This document shows positions 41,918 through 51,687 of a stretch of DNA of 64,000 nucleotides, one piece after another. Within the stretch, counting starts at the first letter, position 1; each line of letters opens with the position of its first letter. This DNA is from an endosymbiont of Galathealinum brachiosum. Lineage in GTDB: Bacteria; Pseudomonadota; Gammaproteobacteria; SZUA-229. Made by a program: the position numbers and the translations under genes. Location of the stretch: positions 643,125 to 707,124 of the forward strand of contig QFXC01000007.1 in NCBI GenBank assembly GCA_003349885.1, given 5' to 3'. The notes under the pieces were generated by a model. That model was not told the DNA's origin. It did not search any database and saw nothing but the letters and a program-made list of their open reading frames with translations.

Positions 41918-42014
41918 ATTAACGTTTTTCGGTCTCGGACTGTTAGTTTCTTTGCACGCTAGGCCTTTATGGGAACGTGAAGACAAGAGCGAGTAAATAT
42001 CCAGTAGCCCAACA

Positions 42015-42431
42015 TCAAAAATCTCGAACCTTCCCCCTCAACTGCTTAGCTTTCCCTCGACGAGTTTTATTATCAACCCTTTTTGCTTTAGCCGCCCTAC
42101 CCGGTTTAGTCGCAATACGCCGACGATTAATAACCGCCACACTCTTAATTAATTCACACAAACGCTCTAGCGCATCATCCCTGTTCTTCTCCTGCGTTCT
42201 AAAACGCTGAGCTTTAATAATAATCACACCCTCTTTTGTGATTCGCTTATCTTTTAAATTAAATAAACGCTCTTTATAAAAATCGGGCAGGGATGATGCA
42301 AAAACATCAAAACGTAAATGAATCGCACTGGAAACCTTATTTACATTCTGACCTCCCGCACCCTGAGCGCGTATCGCACTCAGTTCTATTTCGCTATCAG
42401 CTATTGAAACATTATTAGATATTTTCAACAT
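42015..42431 (-). CDS. arfB: Alternative ribosome-rescue factor ArfB (YaeJ)
   Basis: ArfB hydrolyses peptidyl-tRNA on stalled ribosomes. The 138 residues contain the class I release-factor GGQ motif (AGGQNVNKVSSAIHLRFD) and a long basic C-terminal tail rich in Lys and Arg which in E. coli YaeJ enters the empty mRNA channel. It lies about 15 bp after a DUF502 gene on the same strand. Confidence 0.95.
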   Translation of the reverse strand: MLKISNNVSIADSEIELSAIRAQGAGGQNVNKVSSAIHLRFDVFASSLPDFYKERLFNLKDKRITKEGVIIIKAQRFRTQEKNRDDALERLCELIKSVAVINRRRIATKPGRAAKAKRVDNKTRRGKAKQLRGKVRDF

Positions 42432-42446
42432 AATGACATTTACACA

Positions 42447-43031
42447 TCAATCACTCTTACCGGTAATACCGGCCGTTAAAACAAAACGCATCGCTTCATC
42501 CATTCCCATATCACACGGGTGAATGTCTTTTTTGGGGATTAACAGTGTAAATCCCCCGATCATATAACTCATGGGAAGATAGACCAGTACGCTATCACGT
42601 TGTTGCGCAAAGGCAGGCAAACTACTTGTATCATCCTGCGTAACAAAACCAATCATTAACATACCATTAATATTAACTGAAACCACCTTGCCGAACCCTT
42701 CTTTTTTAGGTGAGAAAAACTCAAACAAATCTCGTATCGAACGATATACCGTTTTTATCAACGGCACTCTATAGAGTATTTTTTCACCAAAAGAAAAAAT
42801 CTGCCTTACAAAAATGGCTTTCATTAACAAACCAGCAACAAAAACAACCACCAGGCCTGCGATCATTCCCATACCTGGAAAATATATTTCATCTGATACA
42901 AACCAGTGAAGCGCTATCACCATCATATTTTCAGATGTTATTGCTAACCAGTACAACAGATAAATAGTAAGCACGACAGGCACAACTGTAATAAAACCCG
43001 TAAGCAGGGTTTTACTGATAGATTTCAACAT
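42447..43031 (-). CDS. DUF502 family membrane protein
   Basis: A 194-residue integral membrane protein of the DUF502 family. Membrane spans lie at about 8-28 and 53-73, and the remainder is cytoplasmic with the conserved LIKTVYRSIRDLFEFF and VYLPMSYMIGGFTLLIPKKDI segments. The family has no settled function. It is upstream of arfB, likely co-transcribed. Confidence 0.9.
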   Translation of the reverse strand: MLKSISKTLLTGFITVVPVVLTIYLLYWLAITSENMMVIALHWFVSDEIYFPGMGMIAGLVVVFVAGLLMKAIFVRQIFSFGEKILYRVPLIKTVYRSIRDLFEFFSPKKEGFGKVVSVNINGMLMIGFVTQDDTSSLPAFAQQRDSVLVYLPMSYMIGGFTLLIPKKDIHPCDMGMDEAMRFVLTAGITGKSD

Positions 43032-43110
43032 AATTAATCCTGTTATTTAAAAATATAAAATTTTGATGCACAGATACTTTTAATTCTACAGCAATAGATC
43101 ACTGCTAAAA

Positions 43111-43923
43111 CTAAAGCATATCCATGTACATTTGAATTGCCCAGATAATCAGCACCCTTGTATGAACATCGCCAGGTTTAATAACCGCATCCTGCCCATC
43201 AAAAGTTTCACGCCGTTCAAACAACCCCCAACCACCTGATGATTTTCGCATCTGAACAATCATCGACATCCATTTTTTCTGATCTTCAAAATCCACATCT
43301 GCATATTTAAATAATATGGTTACGCGCTCTGCATAAAGGTCTGAAAAAAAATTATCCTTTGTCTGCTCATCATAAATACGCGTTAATAACTCTAGTTTTT
43401 TTAAACTATAATTATCAGCAGAAATTAAACCTGTTTGTATTGCCCATTCCAGCACAAAAAACTGATGCGTAAGTATATATCCTGTCGCTTTATATTCCAT
43501 AAACTGGTTCACATATGAAATTGCTCTTTTTTCTGGCTCACCAAAGGGCGCGGACATAAAGTTAAATAATTTTTGCCCACCAATACCCATATCACTGGAC
43601 AGGGATATTCTTGATGCTTCAGGATCCAGCAACAATAAAAACGGATCACCTGAAACAGCCTCTGCTCGTTCTTTAATAAGCTTTTTCAGCTTATTATCAT
43701 TCGTTAGTTCACTGATATTTTTTAATGCCCACAACTCATCAACTGCGAGATGTTCACTATCTTTGATGAAGCTCAATTCATCATTGAATATTTTCTGTAA
43801 ATTCCCCTTAGATATATCCTGTTTTTTTGCATGTCCGGTTAAACTGAGTATCATTAGACAGGACAATAGAATAATCTGTAAAAGTCTCGCACCATGGGCT
43901 TTTGTATTGATATATAACTTCAT
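43111..43923 (-). CDS. Secreted helical protein of unknown function
   Basis: A 270-residue protein. A hydrophobic signal segment (about 15-30) ends near LTGHA-K, and the mature part is largely helical and acidic with several Trp (WALKNISELTN, WGLFERRETFDGQ, VLIIWAIQMY). No Cys pair or catalytic motif is evident. It lies 79 bp from the DUF502 gene on the same strand, and divergent from the TIGR02647 gene across 97 bp. I do not recognise it. Confidence 0.75.
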   Translation of the reverse strand: MKLYINTKAHGARLLQIILLSCLMILSLTGHAKKQDISKGNLQKIFNDELSFIKDSEHLAVDELWALKNISELTNDNKLKKLIKERAEAVSGDPFLLLLDPEASRISLSSDMGIGGQKLFNFMSAPFGEPEKRAISYVNQFMEYKATGYILTHQFFVLEWAIQTGLISADNYSLKKLELLTRIYDEQTKDNFFSDLYAERVTILFKYADVDFEDQKKWMSMIVQMRKSSGGWGLFERRETFDGQDAVIKPGDVHTRVLIIWAIQMYMDML

Positions 43924-44020
43924 ATTTACTTCATTTTTATTGATTTCAACAAGATGTATTCACACAATAATATGATATATTGCTGTGTGTCCACATTAAT
44001 AACGGTACAAAGGCGAAAAA

Positions 44021-44275
44021 ATGCATTACTCAAAAGATCATCTGGCTGAGCTTGATATATTAATTCAATACAGCCTGGATTCGACCCAACAAGGTTTGAA
44101 AATTCACTCAAGCGCAAGCGAAGAAAAGATAAATGCAGTTGAACGTTTATTTGACAAGGGACTTGTTAGCGCAATAGATGGTGGTTATTTAACTGATCTA
44201 GGTAGAAAAGCCGCTGAGCATGCTCAAGCCCTTATTCTTATGCTGGCACCACACTACGAAAACATCGCTAGTTAA
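44021..44275 (+). CDS. TIGR02647 family small protein
   Basis: An 84-residue protein closely matching the TIGR02647 family known from Pseudomonas-type genomes (ELDILIQYSLDSTQQGLKIH, LFDKGLVSAIDGGYLTDLGR, AAEHAQALILML). The middle looks like a winged helix, so DNA binding is plausible. It converges on dsbB with only 5 bp between their stops. Function unknown. Confidence 0.85.
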   Translation: MHYSKDHLAELDILIQYSLDSTQQGLKIHSSASEEKINAVERLFDKGLVSAIDGGYLTDLGRKAAEHAQALILMLAPHYENIAS

Positions 44276-44280
44276 AAACC

Positions 44281-44808
44281 TCAGGTTTTATTGCTTATTA
44301 TTTCTTTAATGGTTACCAGCACAATACTTAAACTGAAAAGAGTAAGTCCAGCTGATAACAACATCAATGCTTCCGCCATGGTTACACCGAAGATAATTTC
44401 AGGGGTGTAACCACACGAAGTCTCTACCTGATACATCCAGGGCAACCACTGCTCTATTGCAAACCATGCCGGCAAGCCGGCATCAAAGCCACAATCTCCA
44501 AATATAAATCCCCGCTCGGTACCTAATAACAGATAACTTCGCTCTGCAAGCCCTATAACGCTCAATAATATAATTATTTGTAAACCTGCATTTAACCATG
44601 CCATTTTTCTAAATAACAAACCCGCTATTGACACAATTACAATCAGAGATATCCAGAGACGCACCTGAATACAGACGACACAGGGCAACTCTTCCAGCTG
44701 ATATTGATAAAACAGAGCCGCGGCTAATAATGAGAGCCCACCTGATATATATGCCAGCCAGTACCAGTGACTATGTGAAACATCTTGCAATATTTTAATT
44801 ATTTTCAT
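44281..44808 (-). CDS. dsbB: Disulfide bond formation protein DsbB
   Basis: DsbB re-oxidises DsbA and passes electrons to quinone. The 175 residues carry four membrane spans and two Cys pairs: the CXXC at LPCVVCIQVRLW in the first periplasmic loop and a second, widely spaced pair, GDCGFDAGLP with QVETSCGYTPE. The Arg next to the first pair (QVRLW) is a quinone-site residue. dsbA is not in the window. Confidence 0.94.
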   Translation of the reverse strand: MKIIKILQDVSHSHWYWLAYISGGLSLLAAALFYQYQLEELPCVVCIQVRLWISLIVIVSIAGLLFRKMAWLNAGLQIIILLSVIGLAERSYLLLGTERGFIFGDCGFDAGLPAWFAIEQWLPWMYQVETSCGYTPEIIFGVTMAEALMLLSAGLTLFSLSIVLVTIKEIISNKT

Positions 44809-45046
44809 AGAGCATTATCTATTTATTAATCGGTAAAAATCAAGCGAACTAAATCAGAATAGCCTTATATTGGATTTTCGTGTACAATTCGTGCTCAATT
44901 TCTGGCGCACCTCGGTCTGCGCCTGTATTCATGCTTTATTCAGCTCGAAACAAACTAACTGTTTCCGCCTAGACCGTCCCATAACACGCCTCAGGCTGTA
45001 TGGATGGGCAGATTCCAAAATCTGTGTTCTGGAGAACATACAATAT

Positions 45047-46327
45047 ATGTCATTTGATAACCTTGGCTTACGGGCCGAATTACTCCGTGCTGTATCCGAA
45101 AAAGGCTACAACACCCCCTCACCAATCCAGCTACAGGCTATTCCACCTATTCTTGAAGGCAAGGATATTATGGGCGCAGCACAAACTGGTACGGGAAAAA
45201 CAGCTGGGTTTACCCTGCCCCTGTTAAATAATCTGATGTCTTCTGGTAAAAACCAGAAAGGCAGGACCATACGCGCGCTGGTACTTACACCTACTCGTGA
45301 ATTAGCTGCTCAGGTTGCACAAAACGTAGAAGAATACAGTAAACACTTACCAATTAAATCGACTGTTATCTTTGGCGGTGTAAGCATTAACCCGCAAATT
45401 AAAAAACTAAAAAATGGTATTGATGTTTTAGTGGCAACACCGGGGCGCTTACTTGATCATGTTAGTCAAAAGACTATCGATCTGTCTCAACTTGAAATAC
45501 TCGTACTGGATGAAGCTGACCGTATGTTAGATATGGGGTTCATTCACGATATTCGCAAAGTTCTGGCACTTGTGCCAAAAAAGAAACAGACACTATTGTT
45601 CTCGGCAACTTTTTCTAATGAAATTAAAAAACTCGCCACGGGTCTGCTTAACTCACCAACACTAATTGAAGTTGCCAGACAAAATGCAGCAACGGATACT
45701 GTTACTCAAGTAGTACATCCGGTAGATAAAAGTCGTAAACGCGAATTACTATCTTTCTTAATTGGTTCAAACAACTGGCAACAGGTACTGGTTTTTAATA
45801 GAACCAAACATGGTGCAAACCGCCTGGCAGAACAATTAACAAACGACGGTATTGCTTCAGCAGCTATTCATGGTAATAAAAGTCAAAGTGCTCGCACAAA
45901 AGCATTGGCTGATTTTAAATCTGGCAAAATTCGAGTGTTAGTTGCAACTGACATTGCCGCACGTGGCATCGATATTGACCAGCTACCCCATGTTGTCAAT
46001 TATGAACTACCTAATGTTGCAGAAGATTACGTACACCGTATTGGTCGTACAGGTCGCGCAGGCAATGAAGGTGAAGCCATGTCTCTGGTTTGCGTTGATG
46101 AGCACAAATTATTAAAAGACATCGAACGTTTAATGAAAAAAGATATACCTCAGGTCATTATAGAAGGTTATACACCTGACCCTTCGATTAAAGCTGAACC
46201 AATTCAAAATGGTCGCAACAGGCAGCAACAAAAAAGACGCCCTGCTGGAAACAAACAACGTTCAGGCAATGGTCGTAATGGCAACCAGAATAAACAGCGT
46301 CGCCGTAAATCGAAAGAAGCGGCATAA
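45047..46327 (+). CDS. rhlE: DEAD-box RNA helicase RhlE
   Basis: An ATP-dependent RNA helicase with a Q motif ([13 protein letters not shown]), motif [17 protein letters not shown] in [17 protein letters not shown], and motif [13 protein letters not shown] short C-terminal tail rich in Arg, Lys, Gln and Asn (after about residue 385) matches RhlE. The frame is open from 44870, but MSFDNLGL at 45047, with GGAGAA ten bases upstream, is the expected start (about 426 residues); I treat the preceding 59 codons as non-coding. Confidence 0.95.
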   Translation: MSFDNLGLRAELLRAVSEKGYNTPSPIQLQAIPPILEGKDIMGAAQTGTGKTAGFTLPLLNNLMSSGKNQKGRTIRALVLTPTRELAAQVAQNVEEYSKHLPIKSTVIFGGVSINPQIKKLKNGIDVLVATPGRLLDHVSQKTIDLSQLEILVLDEADRMLDMGFIHDIRKVLALVPKKKQTLLFSATFSNEIKKLATGLLNSPTLIEVARQNAATDTVTQVVHPVDKSRKRELLSFLIGSNNWQQVLVFNRTKHGANRLAEQLTNDGIASAAIHGNKSQSARTKALADFKSGKIRVLVATDIAARGIDIDQLPHVVNYELPNVAEDYVHRIGRTGRAGNEGEAMSLVCVDEHKLLKDIERLMKKDIPQVIIEGYTPDPSIKAEPIQNGRNRQQQKRRPAGNKQRSGNGRNGNQNKQRRRKSKEAA

Positions 46328-46402
46328 ATTGAGAGATAGAGCTGAAACCTTTTACTAGTTAAAGGTTTCATTTTCATACAAATTAATTTCAGGAATAAGA
46401 CA

Positions 46403-48010
46403 TTGTTAACTACTGCAAATATCACTATGCAATTTGGCTCAAAGCCACTTTTTGAAAACGTTTCGGTTAAATTCACCGACGGTAATCGTTACGGACTGAT
46501 TGGCGCCAATGGTTGTGGAAAATCAACCTTTATGAAAATTCTTGGTAGCGACCTTGAACCAACAGCAGGTAACGTATCTAAAGACCCTGACCAACGTATA
46601 GGTAAATTAAAACAGGACCAGTTTGCTTACGAAGAATATAGCGTTATTGATACGGTATTAATGGGCCATGAAGACTTATGGAAAGTTAAGTCTGAAAAAG
46701 ATGCCATTTATGCCAACCCGGAAATGACCGAAGAAGATGGCATACGCGCCGGTGACCTTGAAGGTGAGTTTGCAGAAATGGATGGCTACACAGCTGAAGC
46801 TCGCGCTGGTGAATTATTAATTGGTGTGGGCATTCCGGTTGAACAACATTATGGCCCTATGTCTAATGTTGCCGCTGGTTGGAAATTACGAGTATTACTG
46901 GCACAGGTTTTGTTTTCTGAACCAGACATTATGCTACTCGACGAACCGACCAACCATCTGGACATTAAAACCATCAGCTGGTTAGAAGGCATTTTAAACT
47001 CTCGTAATTGCACCATGATTATCATTTCCCACGATCGTCACTTCCTTAACAGTGTATGCACACATATGGCTGATTTAGATTACGGTGAAGTGCGTATGTA
47101 CCCTGGCAACTATGATGAGTATATGACTGCATCAACTCAGGTACAGGAACAACTACTCTCGAACAATGCAAAAAAATCTGCTGAGATTGCTGAACTTAAA
47201 GCATTCGTTAGTCGTTTCTCAGCCAATGCTTCCAAATCAAAACAGGCGACATCTCGTGCCAAAAAACTCGATAAGATTTCTCTCGACGAAGTAAAACCTT
47301 CAAGTCGTAAAAATCCATTTATTCAGTTTGGAGAAGATAAAAAATTACACCGTTTAGCTCTGGAGATTGAAGGTCTGGGTAAAACCTATGACAAAGAAGT
47401 ATTTAAAGACTTTAACTTCATGACAGAGGTGGGTGAACGTATTGCCATTATCGGACCTAACGGCATTGGCAAAACCACCTTATTAAGATGCCTGTATGGT
47501 GACGTTGAACCTACAGCCGGCACGGTAAAGTGGTCTGAAAATTCTCAGCTAGGTTATTACGCACAGGACCACTCAGCTGATTTTGAAAAAGACAAAACGC
47601 TGATCGACTGGATGAGTGAATGGGGCCAGGAAAAAGATGACGAACAGGTTATTCGTGGCACGCTAGGTCGTTTATTATTTTCTCAGGACGACATTGATAA
47701 ATCAGTAAAAGTTTTATCTGGTGGTGAACAGGGTCGTATGCTGTTTGGTAAGTTGATGCTACAGCGTGATAATATTCTTTTATTAGACGAGCCAACCAAC
47801 CACATGGACATGGAGTCAATTGAGTCTCTTAATCTGGCACTGGAAAACTACCCTGGAACACTGGTATTTGTCAGCCATGACCGTGAGTTTGTTTCATCAT
47901 TAGCGACACGAATTCTTGAAATAACGGAAGACGGCATTATCGATTTCCGTGGTACTTATGAAGATTATCTTGCTAGCCAGGATACAAGTAAAGTCAAGAA
48001 GCGTGCTTAA
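46403..48010 (+). CDS. ybiT: ABC-F ATPase YbiT
   Basis: A soluble twin-ATPase ABC-F protein of 535 residues. Two Walker A motifs are present ([16 protein letters not shown] and [16 protein letters not shown]) along with signature and Walker B segments ([11 protein letters not shown] and [11 protein letters not shown]). Sequence along its length resembles E. coli YbiT ([39 protein letters not shown]). ABC-F factors act at the ribosomal E site. The start is TTG at 46403, with AGGAAT just upstream. It follows rhlE and precedes dbpA. Confidence 0.95.
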   Translation: MLTTANITMQFGSKPLFENVSVKFTDGNRYGLIGANGCGKSTFMKILGSDLEPTAGNVSKDPDQRIGKLKQDQFAYEEYSVIDTVLMGHEDLWKVKSEKDAIYANPEMTEEDGIRAGDLEGEFAEMDGYTAEARAGELLIGVGIPVEQHYGPMSNVAAGWKLRVLLAQVLFSEPDIMLLDEPTNHLDIKTISWLEGILNSRNCTMIIISHDRHFLNSVCTHMADLDYGEVRMYPGNYDEYMTASTQVQEQLLSNNAKKSAEIAELKAFVSRFSANASKSKQATSRAKKLDKISLDEVKPSSRKNPFIQFGEDKKLHRLALEIEGLGKTYDKEVFKDFNFMTEVGERIAIIGPNGIGKTTLLRCLYGDVEPTAGTVKWSENSQLGYYAQDHSADFEKDKTLIDWMSEWGQEKDDEQVIRGTLGRLLFSQDDIDKSVKVLSGGEQGRMLFGKLMLQRDNILLLDEPTNHMDMESIESLNLALENYPGTLVFVSHDREFVSSLATRILEITEDGIIDFRGTYEDYLASQDTSKVKKRA

Positions 48011-48062
48011 TCTGTAAACAATCTGGACACGGTGTTTTTTAACACCATTTAAACTGTCGTCC

Positions 48063-48135
48063 CCGAATGCCTGTGTCGGGGACCCAGCGTCCTCAGGCAT
48101 AACAATGTCATTATATTCCCGACACAGGCATTCGG
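48063..48135. repeat. Dispersed intergenic inverted repeat (GAATGC-type), full copy
   Basis: CCGAATGCCTGTGTCGGG (48063-48080) and CCCGACACAGGCATTCGG (48118-48135) are perfect 18-bp inverted arms around 37 bases. The family resembles the widespread GTCATTCCCGCGAATGCGGGAATCCAGTG-type intergenic repeats. Partial relatives are at 51612-51645 and 59451-59483. Confidence 0.75.
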
Positions 48136-48168
48136 CAATGACACTTCTTAAATATTATCGGAACACCC

Positions 48169-49542
48169 ATGAAATCTTTCTCATCTCTAAACCTGTCAAA
48201 AGACTTCTTAACCAATCTTGATTCTCTCGGTTACAAAGAGATGACACCGATACAACAAAAAAGTATTCCTCTGGTATTAGAGGAAAAAGATGTACGGGCA
48301 CAGGCAAAAACCGGTAGTGGAAAAACCGCAGCATTTGGCATCGGCTTACTGAATCAACTTGATTCTAAAAGTTATCTTACTCAGTCGTTAATTCTTTGCC
48401 CTACGCGTGAACTTGCCGACCAGGTCAGTAAGGAAATGCGCAAACTTGCTCGCCCTATTCCAAACACAAAAATTACAACCTTATGTGGTGGAACACCTAT
48501 AGTTCCACAATATGCCTCACTGGAACATCATCCACATATTGTTGTAGGAACACCTGGTCGTGTTTTAAAACATTGTCAGAAAGGCACATTGAAACTGGAT
48601 AACTTAACCTCTCTGGTTCTTGATGAAGCAGACCGCATGTTAGATATGGGATTTTCCGATGACATCAAACTCATCATCAATAAAACCCCTGAACAACGAC
48701 AAACTTTATTATTTTCTGCCACATTCCCCGACCAGATAAAAAAGATAAGTCAGTCAATACAAAAAAATCCTGTAGAAATTCGTGTTGAAACTATTCATGA
48801 CGATTCAAATATAAAGCAGTTTTTTTATGAGATTGATAGACAGGCAAGAACCAGCACATTAATTTCATTGCTACAACACTATCAACCCGAATCCAGCGTA
48901 ATTTTCTGTAACAGAAAACAGCAGTGCAAAGACCTTGCTGAAGAACTCTGGAGTCAGGGGTTTCATGCAGTTGCTCTACATGGTGACCTTGACCAGAAAG
49001 ATCGTGACCAAAAACTGGTGCAGTTTGCAAATAAAAGCAGCTCAATTTTGATTGCCACCGATGTTGCCGCACGTGGTCTGGATATTAAAGATTTACGCGC
49101 GGTTATAAATTTCGAGCTATCACCCGACCCGGAAATTCATATTCATCGAATTGGCCGTACGGGACGTGCAGGTAATGAAGGACTTGCATTAAGTTTGTTT
49201 ACAGCATCGGAAGCCCCCAAAGTAAACGCCATAGAAGATTACCAGAAAAGACCGGTAAAAATTGAAAGCACTTCAACTTTAAAACCTAAGCAAAACACTA
49301 AAATAAAACCACTGATGAGCACGCTGTGTATTAATGCCGGACGTAAAAATAAAGTTCGCGCAGGTGATATATTAGGCGCCTTAACTAAAAATACAAAACT
49401 ACCGGGCAAGCACATTGGTAAAATAGATATTTTTGATATTGTGGCATATGTTGCCGTTGAACAGGCCGTTGCTAAACAGGCATTACAGATTCTTTCAGAA
49501 GGAAAAATTAAGGGTCGTAAATATAGAGTAAGAAAAATTTAA
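48169..49542 (+). CDS. dbpA: DEAD-box RNA helicase DbpA
   Basis: DbpA unwinds near helix 92 of 23S rRNA in 50S assembly. The 457 residues show the Q motif (YKEMTPIQQKSIP), motif I AKTGSGKTAAFG, DEAD in [17 protein letters not shown], and [10 protein letters not shown]. The C-terminal DbpA RNA-binding domain is clear (MSTLCINAGRKNKVRAGDIL, then KLPGKHIGKIDIFDIVAYV). ATG 48169 gives MKSFSSLNLSKDFL. Converges on a sulfur-globule-like gene. Confidence 0.96.
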   Translation: MKSFSSLNLSKDFLTNLDSLGYKEMTPIQQKSIPLVLEEKDVRAQAKTGSGKTAAFGIGLLNQLDSKSYLTQSLILCPTRELADQVSKEMRKLARPIPNTKITTLCGGTPIVPQYASLEHHPHIVVGTPGRVLKHCQKGTLKLDNLTSLVLDEADRMLDMGFSDDIKLIINKTPEQRQTLLFSATFPDQIKKISQSIQKNPVEIRVETIHDDSNIKQFFYEIDRQARTSTLISLLQHYQPESSVIFCNRKQQCKDLAEELWSQGFHAVALHGDLDQKDRDQKLVQFANKSSSILIATDVAARGLDIKDLRAVINFELSPDPEIHIHRIGRTGRAGNEGLALSLFTASEAPKVNAIEDYQKRPVKIESTSTLKPKQNTKIKPLMSTLCINAGRKNKVRAGDILGALTKNTKLPGKHIGKIDIFDIVAYVAVEQAVAKQALQILSEGKIKGRKYRVRKI

Positions 49543-49543
49543 T

Positions 49544-49578
49544 AAAAAAGCGAAGAGGATATACCTCTTCGCTTTTTT
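49544..49578. terminator. Bidirectional intrinsic terminator
   Basis: AAAAAAGCGAAGAGG (49544-49558) pairs perfectly with CCTCTTCGCTTTTTT (49564-49578). T6 flanks the stem on the plus strand and A6 gives U6 on the minus strand, so it serves both dbpA and the convergent Gly-rich gene. Confidence 0.92.
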
Positions 49579-49582
49579 ATAT

Positions 49583-49936
49583 CTAGTTTGCAGGAACCAG
49601 CATTGGGCCACCACCATAAGGTGCGCCATAAGCAGGGTAACCTCCATAACCATAACCCGGATATCCACCGCCACCATACGCAGGATAAGCTCCACCGTAA
49701 CCAGGATAACGACTCAAACCACCGGGATAACCTCCGTATGCGGGATATCCACCCCATGGACTATAACCGCCGGGATAACCGCCACCCCACGGACTGTTAT
49801 AACCACCGGGGTAACCTCCCCAACCAGGCCCATTTGAAAAATTAAACGGACTCCAGAACGCATTAGCTGGCGAAAGCATAAACACGGCAGCTGTAGCTAC
49901 AGCTGATACCGCTAGAATTTTTTGTATTTTTTTCAT
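49583..49936 (-). CDS. Gly/Tyr/Pro-rich secreted protein, sulfur-globule-protein-like
   Basis: About 117 residues from ATG 49936, chosen because AAGGAGT lies just upstream; an in-frame ATG at 49957 would add seven. A signal peptide ends in SPANA, then FWSPFNFSNG and an almost pure Gly/Tyr/Pro repeat region (GGYPGG, YPAYGG). This composition resembles the SgpA/SgpB globule envelope proteins of sulfur bacteria, which sit around periplasmic sulfur globules. Similarity by composition can mislead, so sulfur storage is inference. Confidence 0.68.
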   Translation of the reverse strand: MKKIQKILAVSAVATAAVFMLSPANAFWSPFNFSNGPGWGGYPGGYNSPWGGGYPGGYSPWGGYPAYGGYPGGLSRYPGYGGAYPAYGGGGYPGYGYGGYPAYGAPYGGGPMLVPAN

Positions 49937-50124
49937 ATTCTGACTCCTTGTTTTCATTTATTGTATTTAAACATCAGGGAACACCGCCCCACTAATCAAA
50001 TTTTTACTTACCATTGATACTAGAATAGATCACGCTTTAAGTATTGACCTATGTCATCTTTTATTTTCAAACCGATTACGGTCGAGCCATAAAGCATCAG
50101 TTATAAGCAATATATAGTTAATAG

Positions 50125-51525
50125 TTACGCCAATATCAAATAACACAATACAGAAATCACAAGCGCGCCAGTTACATTCAAGACAATGCCTTCACCAGCC
50201 ATTTTTTTTGTTGTAAAAAAACCACTGGCGTAAACAATACTATTAGGTGCCGTAGCAACTGGCATCATAAAAGCACAACTGGCGCTTATCGCCGCAGGAA
50301 TCATTAATAATTTTGGATCAATATCCGATCCTAGAGCCGTTGCTGCCAATACCGGCATTAACAATACCGTACTAGCCGTATTACTCGTTGTTTCTGTTAA
50401 AAAGGTTACCCCGAGACAAATTGCAAATATCATTAACCAGACAGGTAAAGTAGACAGTGTCGACAAATTTTCAGCTAATACATCACTTAAGCCAGACACG
50501 CCAAACGCCTTAGCTAAAGTAATACCACCTCCAAACAATAACAGCACACCCCAGGGAATAGATTCAGCCGTTTTCCAGTCTAATAACTGCTTACCTTTTC
50601 CATCCGGTACAACAAACATTAAAATAACCGCCAGTAATGCAACCGATGCATCATTCGCTGACGGAAAACCCAGCCAGTGACTCCAACCACCAAATGGTTC
50701 TTTTCTTGTAATCCAGGCAAGCGCTGTTATTAAAAAAATTATCATCACCCTTTTTTCAGTCACACTCCAGTTACCCACAGCGGGCATGTCAAAACCACCG
50801 GTATAAGTCAGTTTTCTTGTTAACCATAACCAGGTCACTGGAATCATCACCAACACAATAGGCATCGCCCAGCTCATCCACTCTATGAATCCAATATTTT
50901 TATTAAACGCCTGCTCATATACCTGCATAAATACAAGATTTGGAGGCGTACCAATAGGTGTTCCAATACCACCTATACTGGCAGCAAATGCAATACTCAA
51001 CATTAAAGGCACAACCAGTTCTTTATCTTTTGCCTGATTAGCAACCGCAAGTGCAACTGGCAATAACATTAATGTCGTTGCCGTATTTGAAATCCACATA
51101 CTTAAAGCAGCTGCCGTTACCATAAAACCCAGCACCAGCTGTTTGCTACTTCTATTACCAAATAAATTAACCATAAACAGAGCAAGCCGACGATGCGCAC
51201 CACTTTTTTCCATCGACTTGGATAATATAAAGCCACCCAGTAATAATAAAATTAACGGGCTTCCGTATGACTGACCAATTTCATTCTTTGTTAAAACGCC
51301 GGAAATTTGAAACACGGCTAGCGGCAGTAACGAAGTAACAGGAATGGGCACAGGCTCAAACACCCACCAGACCACACAGATAATTGCAACGGCTGCGGTA
51401 ATAGCAAGTGCTGTAGTATCAATACCACCATGCGGTGTCATATTATTAACGATTAAAAAATATATAAGCAGTGCACTTATTGGACCGGCAAATAATGCTA
51501 CCGATTTAACATTCATTTTATTCAT
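50125..51525 (-). CDS. DASS/SLC13-family sodium symporter
   Basis: A 466-residue inner-membrane transporter with about 12 hydrophobic spans. The family motifs are visible: FILSKSMEKSGAHRRLA, MWISNTATTLMLLPVA, GGIGTPIGTPPNLVFM, and a later TSNTASTVLLMPVLA with a matching PVATAPNSIVYASG. Substrates of this family are di- and tricarboxylates or sulfate; the Ser-Asn-Thr motifs fit carboxylate binding. The specific substrate is not decided. Confidence 0.93.
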   Translation of the reverse strand: MNKMNVKSVALFAGPISALLIYFLIVNNMTPHGGIDTTALAITAAVAIICVVWWVFEPVPIPVTSLLPLAVFQISGVLTKNEIGQSYGSPLILLLLGGFILSKSMEKSGAHRRLALFMVNLFGNRSSKQLVLGFMVTAAALSMWISNTATTLMLLPVALAVANQAKDKELVVPLMLSIAFAASIGGIGTPIGTPPNLVFMQVYEQAFNKNIGFIEWMSWAMPIVLVMIPVTWLWLTRKLTYTGGFDMPAVGNWSVTEKRVMIIFLITALAWITRKEPFGGWSHWLGFPSANDASVALLAVILMFVVPDGKGKQLLDWKTAESIPWGVLLLFGGGITLAKAFGVSGLSDVLAENLSTLSTLPVWLMIFAICLGVTFLTETTSNTASTVLLMPVLAATALGSDIDPKLLMIPAAISASCAFMMPVATAPNSIVYASGFFTTKKMAGEGIVLNVTGALVISVLCYLILA

Positions 51526-51611
51526 ATTTTTAATTTCTAATTTTTGTTACATAATTTTAAGATAGTGCGACATTCTATCAGTTAAGCCAGAAGATAAATT
51601 TCATCATCCAC

Positions 51612-51645
51612 GAATGCTTGTGTCGCAGATCCAGTGTCTGTAGAA
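51612..51645. repeat. Partial copy of the GAATGC-type intergenic repeat
   Basis: CACGAATGCTTGTGTCGCAGATCCAGTGTC at this site matches the left part of the 48-kb copy with scattered changes. The second arm is missing, so it is degenerate. Confidence 0.6.
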
Positions 51646-51687
51646 ACCTTTGCACGAAAATAGATAAGATAAAAATAACTTTAATAG

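Noticed and set aside
41977..42210. Plus-strand frame of 77 codons
   Set aside because: Antisense shadow of arfB; the C-terminal Lys/Arg-rich tail creates it.
44870..45046. Extension of the rhlE frame by 59 codons upstream of MSFDNLGL
   Set aside because: The added sequence is not RhlE-like, and the start at 45047 has a GGAGAA ribosome-binding site.
49640..49820. Possible CRISPR or minisatellite
   Set aside because: Irregular repeats reflect Gly/Tyr/Pro coding, with no conserved spacers.
49588..49845. Plus-strand His/Asn/Arg-rich frame
   Set aside because: Shadow of the Gly/Tyr-rich gene on the other strand.
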